Source: an uncultured Succinivibrionaceae bacterium (GTDB lineage: Bacteria > Pseudomonadota > Gammaproteobacteria > Enterobacterales > Succinivibrionaceae). Taken from it: 43,329 nt of DNA. A model generated the notes under the pieces. It saw nothing but the letters and a program-made list of their open reading frames with translations, searched no databases and was not told the DNA's origin. Made by a program: the position numbers and the translations under genes. Shown piece after piece: positions 29,832 through 37,072 of this stretch. Location of the stretch: positions 1 to 43,329 of the forward strand of contig CALXYT010000015.1 of NCBI GenBank assembly GCA_944393045.1, in the 5' to 3' direction. Each line of letters starts with the position of its first letter. Position 1 is the first letter of the stretch.

Positions 29832-30647
29832 ATGATTTTATTAGGTGTTGATATTGGTGGCTCAGGTATCAAAGGTGCATTAGTAGATTCTGAAACTGGT
29901 GAACTAGTAAGTGAAAGAATTAGAATTGAAACCCCTCAGCCTGCCACTCCTGAGGCTGTTGCTAAAACTTTAAAGCAACTAGTTGATCAATTTGATTATG
30001 ATGGTCCTGTTGGCTGTGGTTTCCCAGCAACAGTTCACCATGGTATTGCTTTTACAGCAGCTAACATTGACAAAACATGGATTAATACTCAAGTAGAAAA
30101 ACTTTTTACTGAAACTATCAATAAACCATGTTACGTACTCAATGATGCTGATGCTGCGGGCATTGCAGAAGTTAAGTTTGGTGCTGGTAAAAATAACCAT
30201 GGCGTGGTAATGATGGTTACTATCGGCACAGGTCTTGGAAGTGCTATTTTTGTAAATGGTTCACTCTTACCAAATACTGAACTTGGTCATATTATTCTTG
30301 AAAATGATATTGCAGAACATTATTGCTCTGATTCTGCTCGTCAGCAAAATGACCTTTCATGGGGGAAATGGGGTAAGCGATTCAATAAATACCTTGATAG
30401 ATTACAATTCCTCTTTAATCCTGATATCTTTATTTTAGGTGGTGGTGCATCTAAGAATTTTGAAAAATTCAAAGATAAAATAACAGTTCGCACTCCAGTG
30501 GTAACTGCTACTAAATTAAATGCTGCAGGCATTATTGGGGCGGCTCTTTATGCAAATGATTTAAATGCGCAAGGTATTAAACCAAATACCTTATCAGTTG
30601 AACCAAATGAGCATATTGAAACTGATAAATGTAAAGCTAAGGCTTAA
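29832..30647 (+). CDS. ROK-family glucokinase, polyphosphate-glucokinase type
   Basis: This kinase phosphorylates glucose to glucose 6-phosphate using polyphosphate and/or ATP. It begins with LLGVDIGGSGIKGALVD (phosphate-binding), followed by VGCGFPATVHHGIAFTAANI, VLNDADAAGIAEVKFGAG with the catalytic Asp, and MMVTIGTGLGSAIFVNG. The TELGHIILEN motif and SWGKWGKRFNKYLDRLQ are typical of PPGK rather than ordinary ROK glucokinases. The zinc-type CxCGxxGC motif of ROK repressors is absent. Length is 271. AGGAG precedes the ATG by 6 bases. Whether polyphosphate is really used is inference. Confidence 0.8.
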   Translation: MILLGVDIGGSGIKGALVDSETGELVSERIRIETPQPATPEAVAKTLKQLVDQFDYDGPVGCGFPATVHHGIAFTAANIDKTWINTQVEKLFTETINKPCYVLNDADAAGIAEVKFGAGKNNHGVVMMVTIGTGLGSAIFVNGSLLPNTELGHIILENDIAEHYCSDSARQQNDLSWGKWGKRFNKYLDRLQFLFNPDIFILGGGASKNFEKFKDKITVRTPVVTATKLNAAGIIGAALYANDLNAQGIKPNTLSVEPNEHIETDKCKAKA

Positions 30648-30746
30648 AAGTGGAATATGGCTCACTACCTTATTACAAGAAATTAAGTAAACTTAACTTA
30701 ATAATACCCATAACTAAGCGAATGTGTAATATTTATGGAGGCTAAT

Positions 30747-31022
30747 ATGGCTCAAATAGGTGAGATTTACAATTATTACGAAATTCTAGTAAATGACTAT
30801 ATCAATGCTTTGGAGCTTCCAACTACTAAGGATGATGATTATTTAACAGATTTAACATGTCTTGCTCTTAATCAATTACCAGCTTATTACATTCGCTTTG
30901 GGGTTGATATGCATTACTTTACATCCGATGAAAAGAAAAAAGAAATGGAAGATAGAGTAATCTTTGCAGTATCTTCAGCCATAAATTGGTTAGATAAAAA
31001 AGAGCATCAACGACATAATTAA
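30747..31022 (+). CDS. Late-competence ComFB-family protein
   Basis: A small acidic protein matching the ComFB family: IYNYYEILVNDYINAL, DDYLTDLTCLALNQLPAYYI and FAVSSAINWL. The function is poorly known; some family members bind cyclic-di-nucleotides in cyanobacteria. ATG at 30747 has GGAGG 6 bases upstream and is preferred over the ATG at 30735. Length is 91. It follows the glucokinase by about 100 bp and ends in a terminator. The link to competence is by family name only; no other competence gene is nearby. Confidence 0.7.
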   Translation: MAQIGEIYNYYEILVNDYINALELPTTKDDDYLTDLTCLALNQLPAYYIRFGVDMHYFTSDEKKKEMEDRVIFAVSSAINWLDKKEHQRHN

Positions 31023-31050
31023 CTCTTTAGTTATTTGTACTCGATTTTTT

Positions 31051-31090
31051 AGGTCAGATACTATCGTAATTTGACCTTTTATTTTTCTGC
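31051..31090 (+). terminator. Terminator after the ComFB-family gene
   Basis: AGGTCA (31051-31056) and TGACCT (31072-31077) form the stem, followed by TTTTATTTTT. The loop is 15 bases. Confidence 0.7.
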
Positions 31091-31110
31091 TTTTTCTTAT
31101 TTTTCTATAG

Positions 31111-32820
31111 TTATGCACAAGGCTCCATAGCTCTAATAATCAAGCTATAAGGGGCGTCATTTCTATTAGAAGTACTTGCAAAGTTATAAACAATTCTTAC
31201 TTTAGCGATATATCTATTAGGCCAGAGGTTTTTATCAAAATAATAATACATACCCCAAATTTCTTGATTATTAGGTAGTACAAGTAAGACTCTCATATGA
31301 GTATTTTTAAAGATAAACTGACGTTTTATTGCAAATACCCCATCAAATAACGGTTCAGGAAAATCTGTTCCCCAAGGGTGATCAAAGACCACAGCTCGCA
31401 CAAAACTAGGACAAAAATACCCATAATGTAATGAACCATCGGTAGTATAAGTTTTTTCAGGGAAAGAACCATGAAAGTAATCATCTACCTCTTTAAAAAA
31501 TAACTCTTTAAATTGCGCAAGTTTATCATCTTTAATAGTAACGCCTGCTGCCTTACTATGTCCCCCAAAAGCCTCTAATGGTAATTGTTTACTTATTCTT
31601 TCAAAACACTCTTTTATATGAAAATCACCGACGCTACGTGCTGAACCTATTAAAAGACCTGTTGCTTGATTGCGTGCAAATACTACCACAGGGACATTTA
31701 AATCATCAGCAAGTTTGCCAGCTAAAATACCAACTATGCCATTATGAAACTCCTCAGCAAAGACCACTATCCCTTTAGAGACACTGGCATATTTCTCGGT
31801 AATAATCTTATAAGCTAAATCTTTCATATTTAGCTCTAATTGCTTACGGCGATTATTAAAGGTTTCAAGTAAAGAGGCGCTTACTCTTGCTTGATAAGAA
31901 TCAGTAGCCATAAGGCATTGCACCCCAAAACTCATATCCTCAATACGGCCGGCTGCGTTTAATCTTGGACCAATCCCAAAACAAATATCAACAGCTGTTA
32001 AATTAGCAACCTTGCAACCTGCGGTCTTTATTAGCTGCATTACCCCTTGAGTAGTATTATTTTTTCTAATATGCTCAAGTCCCAACTGTACTAAAAGTCT
32101 ATTGTTATAATCTAGTGGCACCACATCAGCAATAGTACCTACTGCAACTAAATCTAAGTAATTAGCTATTATAGGTTCAGCTTTTTGGTGTGTAGTAAAG
32201 TAATTTTTTAAGCGCAGAGCTTTTCGTACGCAGGCAACTACATAAAAGATTACCCCACAGCCTGAAATATTTTTAGAGGCAAAATCACAATCTTTTTGCA
32301 TAGGATTAACAATTGCATAAGCAGTTGGTAATTGGGCAAGTGGCAAATGATGATCTGTAATAATTAAGTCAATACCTATTTCTTTGGCATATTGTGCCGC
32401 CTCAAAGGCCGTAATACCATTATCAACAGTAATAATAAGATCTACATTATCATGATAGGCGCTAGTTACAATATTAGGACTTATTCCGTATCCTTCAATT
32501 TGACGCTTAGGAATATAAAAGTCTACTAAATCATACCCTATGTCCTTAAAAAAGCGCATTGCAAGTGCGGTGGAAGTTGCTCCATCGGTATCGTAATCAC
32601 CAACGATTCTAATTTTCTGATTATTGATAATAGCCTCAGCAATTCTATCAGCAGCATTATCAATCTGTAAAAAAGTTGGAGGTAGTAAATTATTAATCGA
32701 GTAAATCAGTTCACTTGTACTTTTTATGCCACGAGAATAAAAGATCTTAGTAAGAACTGGATCTAGTGGCCAATCAGGTAAATTGAACTCATTTTGGGTA
32801 AATCGATGAATAATTTTCAT
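31111..32820 (-). CDS. recJ: Single-stranded-DNA exonuclease RecJ
   Basis: RecJ is the 5'-3' single-strand exonuclease of mismatch repair and RecF recombination. The DHH motifs are visible: VGDYDTDGATSTAL, IITVDNGITAFE, LIITDHHLP and ISGCGVIFYV. Then GIGPRLNAAGRI and the DHHA1 part GGHSKAAGVTI follow. Length 569 is normal. It is divergent from the EIICB-like gene across a 94-bp intergenic region. Confidence 0.95.
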   Translation of the reverse strand: MKIIHRFTQNEFNLPDWPLDPVLTKIFYSRGIKSTSELIYSINNLLPPTFLQIDNAADRIAEAIINNQKIRIVGDYDTDGATSTALAMRFFKDIGYDLVDFYIPKRQIEGYGISPNIVTSAYHDNVDLIITVDNGITAFEAAQYAKEIGIDLIITDHHLPLAQLPTAYAIVNPMQKDCDFASKNISGCGVIFYVVACVRKALRLKNYFTTHQKAEPIIANYLDLVAVGTIADVVPLDYNNRLLVQLGLEHIRKNNTTQGVMQLIKTAGCKVANLTAVDICFGIGPRLNAAGRIEDMSFGVQCLMATDSYQARVSASLLETFNNRRKQLELNMKDLAYKIITEKYASVSKGIVVFAEEFHNGIVGILAGKLADDLNVPVVVFARNQATGLLIGSARSVGDFHIKECFERISKQLPLEAFGGHSKAAGVTIKDDKLAQFKELFFKEVDDYFHGSFPEKTYTTDGSLHYGYFCPSFVRAVVFDHPWGTDFPEPLFDGVFAIKRQFIFKNTHMRVLLVLPNNQEIWGMYYYFDKNLWPNRYIAKVRIVYNFASTSNRNDAPYSLIIRAMEPCA

Positions 32821-32865
32821 AAGAAGGATTTCAAAAAAAAGTTTTCTTTATCACAAATTTTGTAT

Positions 32866-32887
32866 ATTATATGACAAATGTCACATT
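32866..32887. promoter_or_regulatory. CRP-like binding site between recJ and the EIICB-like gene
   Basis: The minus strand reads TGTGA-CATTTG-TCATA, one mismatch from the CRP pattern TGTGA-N6-TCACA, flanked by A/T. The core TGACAAATGTCA (32872-32883) is a perfect palindrome. It is 30 bases before the ATG of the EIICB-like gene. The match also fits FNR-type sites less well. Confidence 0.5.
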
Positions 32888-32914
32888 TTATTATTTAGCT
32901 TAAAAAAATCCAAG

Positions 32915-34315
32915 ATGCTCGCAAAAGTTAATTCACGCTTAATTTTGCTTATGGCTCCCATAGCATTGTGTTGCTTACTGCAGTTTTGTGATAACACCAA
33001 TTTTATCACCAGCAGTGATATGAACACTATTGAGTATATTATCCCGTGGCTCTTTGCCATAGGATGCGCTATGATTTTGCCTAATAGAAACCGTCTTTGG
33101 ATGATTATTGGGACTACTATATCTTATTGTATCATTTACAATATTCTATCTCAACTTGAACCATCAACAGAAGTTTCAGGTATTTTATCTTCTTTCTGCG
33201 GTCCCTTAACAACTTTGATTTTTGCCCCCAAAATGGGGCGCAAGAAGAAAAGTGTACATGCATTTTTTATAAACTATAGCTTAGCTATTATCTTTGTAAT
33301 TATTACCTCAATTTTGCTATCTTTTGGGTTATCGCTTATTTACGATATTATTAAAGATAGCTTCAATAGCGTCTTTCTTAATACCGTCTATGATGCCAAT
33401 TTCTCTTTTGTTTATTCTATTTTATACCAATTTTGCCATACATTTGGGTTAGGAGAATTTGTGAAAGAACTGCGTGCTATTTCTCCTTTTGCCCCAACAT
33501 CTATAAGCTTTTATGCAACATCCATTGCCATAAACTTTGCGGTAATACCAGCTATCTTTGCGGCTATATTTATCTGCCAACCTAAAAAAAGAAGAGTGTT
33601 ATATGGCATTTTCTTAATTATATCCTTTATTGGCTCAACCTCCAATCAAGCAGTAAGCTATTTATTACTTAGCCTACTATGGTTATACCCTTCACTGTTT
33701 GCACATTATCTACTTATTTGTTTATTATTATATTTTCTTGGGCAATATGTGGACTTTAAGGTACTGATTTTACCTCAAAGTTTTTATGAACCAAACTTAC
33801 GCCTTGAAGCAATAAACTTAATTGACAGCAAGTTTATTATGTTTTGTGCGTTCTCGTTTTTAATAACCATAGTCTCTGCTACTATCTTAATTATTCAAGA
33901 TAAGAAGTACACCAAACAAACAGGTAATATTAAAAGAGTTAAAGCAATTACCATTAGCGTAGTTGAGGATTCACAAGATGCAGATTATACTATTACAGCT
34001 GTGAACATTATTAAACTACTTGGTGGATTTAATAACATAATTACTGTTATGCATAAAAATAATAGCTTAAATGCTTCGGTAATTGATGCAAAAAATGTTA
34101 AAATTGACGAATTGATTTCTTTAGGTTATTTAAAAGAAAAAATTGACACTAATAAACATCTGATTACTTTGTCTATTAAAACTCATGCTGCTGAAATTAC
34201 CCGAAAAATTTCAGCTTTTGCTGAACGTGTCTATATCGATATTGATACTGAATATCGTGATATGCCCCATTACCGTATGGAAAATAACCTAGCAGACCAT
34301 AAGCCTCAAAAATAA
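32915..34315 (+). CDS. Diverged PTS EIICB-like membrane protein lacking catalytic residues
   Basis: Multi-spanning protein of 466 residues, close to PtsG (477). Hydrophobic helices fill residues about 8-330, with FVYSILYQFCHTFGLGEFV (165-183) resembling the EIIC core pattern FxYgxLnrllipfGLhH. The block AAIFICQPKKRRVLYGIFLI (216-235) matches the region before the EIIC GITEP motif, which here reads STSN (241-244). A C-terminal soluble domain (about 357-425) matches EIIB: TAVNIIKLLGGFNNI, then K381 where EIIB has its phosphorylated cysteine. The architecture thus fits a glucose-family EIICB without phosphotransfer ability. It is expressed toward prmA with an 11-bp gap. Transport, sensing or no function are all possible. 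Confidence 0.6.
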   Translation: MLAKVNSRLILLMAPIALCCLLQFCDNTNFITSSDMNTIEYIIPWLFAIGCAMILPNRNRLWMIIGTTISYCIIYNILSQLEPSTEVSGILSSFCGPLTTLIFAPKMGRKKKSVHAFFINYSLAIIFVIITSILLSFGLSLIYDIIKDSFNSVFLNTVYDANFSFVYSILYQFCHTFGLGEFVKELRAISPFAPTSISFYATSIAINFAVIPAIFAAIFICQPKKRRVLYGIFLIISFIGSTSNQAVSYLLLSLLWLYPSLFAHYLLICLLLYFLGQYVDFKVLILPQSFYEPNLRLEAINLIDSKFIMFCAFSFLITIVSATILIIQDKKYTKQTGNIKRVKAITISVVEDSQDADYTITAVNIIKLLGGFNNIITVMHKNNSLNASVIDAKNVKIDELISLGYLKEKIDTNKHLITLSIKTHAAEITRKISAFAERVYIDIDTEYRDMPHYRMENNLADHKPQK

Positions 34316-34326
34316 AGGATACTTAT

Positions 34327-35205
34327 ATGCCTTGGATACAGATAAAAGTAGGTACAACTGAAAAGAAAGCTTCCAAAGTAAGCAATATTCTGTCAGGATT
34401 TGGTGCAGTAAGTGTAACCTATATGGATAAGGAAGATCATCCTGTCTATGAGCCATTACCAGGTGAAACAAAGCTTTGGACCAAAACAGAGGTTATAGGT
34501 CTTTTTGAGGCTACTATTGACCCAAAACCAATTATTGATTTTTTAACTACTACTTATGGGCAAAAAATCACCTTAAAGGTTGAGCAACTTGAAGATAAAG
34601 ACTGGGTTCGTGAATGGATGGAAAACTTCCATCCTATTAAATGTGGCAACCGTTTATGGATATGCCCTTCTTGGTGCGAAATACCACAAAAAGATGCGGT
34701 AAATGTTATGCTAGACCCTGGGCTTGCTTTTGGTACAGGAACCCACCCTACAACCCACATGTGTTTATGTTTTTTAGATAGCCTTGATTTTACCGATAAA
34801 GAAGTAATTGATTTTGGTTGTGGTTCTGGAATCTTAGGTGTTAGCGCCTTAAAACTTGGTGCTAAAAAAGTTTATGGCATCGATATTGATCCTCAGGCAA
34901 TTGAGGCAAGTCATGATAATGCCAAACGAAATAACTGCTCTGAAAACTTTACTCTTTATCTAACAGAGGATACTCCTAAAGACCTTAAAGCTGATATTTT
35001 AGTAGCTAATATTCTGGCAGGCCCCTTAAGAGAGCTATGCGGCCAAATAGCCTCCATGGTAAAACCTGGTGGATTATTTGCTATTTCAGGCATTATTGAG
35101 CAACAAACTCAAGAATTATGTGAAATTTACAGCAAATACTTTGAATTAAAAGAGCCAATTTTTAAAGAAGAGTGGTGTTTAATTAGTGGAAAACGCCGTA
35201 GTTAG
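34327..35205 (+). CDS. prmA: Ribosomal protein L11 methyltransferase
   Basis: PrmA trimethylates L11. The N-terminal substrate-recognition domain starts MPWIQIKVGTTEKKASKVSN. The SAM domain shows VMLDPGLAFGTGTHPTTHMC, EVIDFGCGSGILGVSALKLG and ILVANILAGPLRELCG. Length 292 equals E. coli (293). It lies upstream of fis, but dusB, which separates the two genes in most gammaproteobacteria, is missing here. Confidence 0.96.
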   Translation: MPWIQIKVGTTEKKASKVSNILSGFGAVSVTYMDKEDHPVYEPLPGETKLWTKTEVIGLFEATIDPKPIIDFLTTTYGQKITLKVEQLEDKDWVREWMENFHPIKCGNRLWICPSWCEIPQKDAVNVMLDPGLAFGTGTHPTTHMCLCFLDSLDFTDKEVIDFGCGSGILGVSALKLGAKKVYGIDIDPQAIEASHDNAKRNNCSENFTLYLTEDTPKDLKADILVANILAGPLRELCGQIASMVKPGGLFAISGIIEQQTQELCEIYSKYFELKEPIFKEEWCLISGKRRS

Positions 35206-35211
35206 CCAGAA

Positions 35212-35283
35212 AAAGGTTATTTTGTTAAAAGTCAAGCAATTTTTTTACAAATTGTGTAAAAAACAACCTTTATTATTTTTTTA
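35212..35283 (+). terminator. Terminator after prmA
   Basis: AAAGGTTATTTTGTT (35212-35226) pairs with AAAAAACAACCTTT (35258-35271), followed by ATTATTTTTTT. The long loop contains AT-rich sequence. It isolates fis from prmA. Confidence 0.6.
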
Positions 35284-35440
35284 AAATCGTTTATCATAGA
35301 AATATAGTCAATTAGTAATCAAATTGATTAAATAATATAATAAACAGAAAGACACAAATTAAACTAGATTATGTATTGTTTTTGGTGGTGTAGAGACTTT
35401 TCTATGCCTGTTTTTGAAGCAATAAACTAAAAGGAATAAC

Positions 35441-35743
35441 ATGCTTCTCGATACTAATAATTCTTTCACAAAGACAAGTGAAATTACACACGTTCCTCCA
35501 CGCCAGGAGCTTACACAAAGACCATTATGTGAACACGTTTTAACTTCACTAACATTCTTTTTAAGCAATCCGGAAAATATTGGAACAACTGACTTATATG
35601 ATATTGTGTTGTCTGAAGTAGAAAGACCATTATTTACAAAAGTAATGCAGCACGTACATGGTAACCAAACCAAAGCTGCTAAACTTTTAGGTATTAACCG
35701 TGGAACTTTGAGAAAAAAATTAAAGATTTATGGTTTGACCTAA
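35441..35743 (+). CDS. fis: DNA-binding protein Fis
   Basis: Fis is the nucleoid factor of growing cells that bends DNA and activates rRNA promoters. The C-terminal HTH is near-identical to the family: VMQHVHGNQTKAAKLLGINR followed by GTLRKKLKIYG. The N-terminal beta-hairpin (LTQRPLCEHVLTSLTFFL) is diverged. Length 100 against 98. The 158 bp upstream of the start after the prmA terminator must carry its own promoter. A group II intron remnant lies directly downstream on the other strand. Confidence 0.95.
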   Translation: MLLDTNNSFTKTSEITHVPPRQELTQRPLCEHVLTSLTFFLSNPENIGTTDLYDIVLSEVERPLFTKVMQHVHGNQTKAAKLLGINRGTLRKKLKIYGLT

Positions 35744-35796
35744 TAAACTACTAATGTAGCATAGGGGATTGGTTTTATCCTTTCCCCCTCTTGACA

Positions 35797-35827
35797 AACC
35801 CACCGTACCACCTCATAGTAGCGGGCT
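35797..35827 (-). ncRNA. Group II intron domain V
   Basis: The 31-nt minus-strand element begins AGCCCGC and ends GTGGGTT, giving a 7-bp stem that includes the catalytic AGC triad, a CG bulge and an upper stem UACUA/GUGGUA with G-U pairs. The terminal loop is not a clean GNRA, which may reflect decay. The domain VI helix follows at 35789-35763. Confidence 0.6.
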
Positions 35828-35839
35828 TTACCGTTAAAC

Positions 35840-36290
35840 GTAATTTCCAATATAGTTGCGATACCTTTCGGCGATAAATAAACTGCCTACCCCAACCAAG
35901 CTCTAATAAGCACTTGTTCGTGAGTATATAATTAAAGTCTCTACCTTTCGCCCATTTCCCAAGACTTTATAAGCTGCCATTCTTCATTTCTCCTCCATTT
36001 TAGAGTCAGTTAATGCCATTAACGCTTTGAAACATGTATGGTTCCTTTTCCATGACACTACAAGTATTTTGCGTATTCTCCTTCTTATCCAGGCATCTTC
36101 CCTATCCATATGGGATTTACTGATAACTAGCCTGAAAGTAGTTACCCCCCTTTAAAACAGTATTGAATTGCTTCTGGGGACTTTGTTTTCCTGGGGCTTT
36201 TCCTCGTAAGAATTTCACGCATTTTCTTTGTGAATTTATCTCTACTCTTCTTATGAACAAATACTTTCCAACCGTCTGCTGTCGTGGTTA
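35840..36290 (-). pseudogene. C-terminal fragment of group II intron reverse transcriptase/maturase
   Basis: Frames on the minus strand spell VFVHKKSRDKFTKKMREILT, then REDAWIRRRIRKILVVSWKR, the maturase pattern before the HNH-less C-terminus. At least three frame changes and stops lie between. It is not translatable as one protein. Confidence 0.6.
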
Positions 36291-36389
36291 ATACCCCAAG
36301 ATGAAGCTTTCCCTATTGTCCTTAGGTATGAACACTCTCTTTATTGGTGAGGACTTAAATCTGCCCTTGGTAATGGATATTGATACGTA

Positions 36390-36526
36390 GTATTTATGGT
36401 TACAAAACCTCATGAGGAGGTCTTTGCATCCCACCACATCTATGCCAGCATCCACTTGTTACGTATAACATTCATGCAAGCATTGTACATATTTTTATAC
36501 TCTAGTATACGCTCCAACGTTACCAT
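36390..36526 (-). pseudogene. N-terminal fragment of group II intron reverse transcriptase
   Basis: From an ATG at 36526 the minus strand reads VTLERILEYKNMYNACMNVI followed by RNKWMLA and a stop, matching the usual LERILxxxNMxxAYxxVxxNKG start of LtrA-like proteins. In another frame it continues to SPIKRVFIPKDN. The region of RT motifs 2-7 is deleted. The limits of the fragment are approximate. Confidence 0.65.
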
Positions 36527-36941
36527 TCCCTTTTCATTAAGTTACTCTTATGCTATATCCCTATTTGACTATCCTCCTAACTTTAACATTTCCACGAATA
36601 CGTCCACTATTACTTCAAAGTGTAGGTGTACTTTGTTTTCTGGTTTACTTAATTCGCCAAATCAGGTTCTACTCCATTTCACTAGTCTAATGTTTCGGCC
36701 ATACACTGATACTCCCAGCTACTATGGCTTCTTTCATAGCAGAATCACCAGACAGAAAATTCCTAATTCAATTTCTGTACACCAGATCCTTCCGAATAAT
36801 ACCTCACGGTATCATTGTCCAGCCTTCGACTATGACCTTGCTGACTGCTCGCCGGTCCAGGGACTTTCTCCCACTAGAAAATGTACATGTCACGCCACTA
36901 AAGTAATGACAATATGTTTCATACTATCCTTCTTTCTTTTT

Positions 36942-36960
36942 AAGTAAGAATAATTTACTT
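36942..36960. promoter_or_regulatory. Inverted repeat upstream of the BrxD-like gene
   Basis: AAGTAA (36942-36947) and TTACTT (36955-36960) with a 7-base spacer, about 110 bp before the ATPase start. It could be an operator, but it differs from the repeats upstream of the WYL gene. Confidence 0.3.
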
Positions 36961-37032
36961 TTCCACCTAAAGAAACATATAAAAAGCAGCACTTTTATAC
37001 CAATTTTTCATAGATAATCATAAAAAATACGT

Positions 37033-37038
37033 TATAAT
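37033..37038 (+). promoter_or_regulatory. Candidate -10 element of the ATPase-helicase operon
   Basis: TATAAT lies 35 bp before the ATG, with no recognisable -35 at the normal distance. The gene start has AAGG 8 bases upstream. Lack of a -35 suggests an activator or a weak promoter. Confidence 0.4.
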
Positions 37039-37072
37039 TAATCATTCATTAATTGTCGTAAAGGCGTTATAG

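Larger units (their letters stand above)
35757..36898 (-). mobile_element. Decayed group II intron with deleted reverse transcriptase
   Basis: Read on the minus strand, the 5' part (from about 36898) has GTGGCGTG, then GGGAGAAAGTCCCTGGACC as in domain I, and AGTACACC/GGACGTA-like elements. Next comes a broken RT: VTLERILEYKNMYNACMNVI, a frameshift, then GRFKSSPIKRVFIPKDN. After that the text jumps to the C-terminal (maturase) part, HKKSRDKFTKKMREIL and DREDAWIRRRIRKILVVSWK, with more frameshifts and stops. The palm with its YADD motif is absent. The 3' end has a domain V (35797-35827, AGC triad, 7-bp lower stem) and a domain VI helix (35763-35789). Outer limits are approximate. Confidence 0.7.

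Noticed and set aside
30687..30705. Short inverted repeat TTAAGT/ACTTAA after the glucokinase gene
   Set aside because: Short, AT-only and without a T-tract; not enough to call a terminator.
36396..36947. 183-residue plus-strand reading frame
   Set aside because: It lies antisense over the group II intron remnant, has no family resemblance and uses random-looking composition; the intron explains the sequence better.
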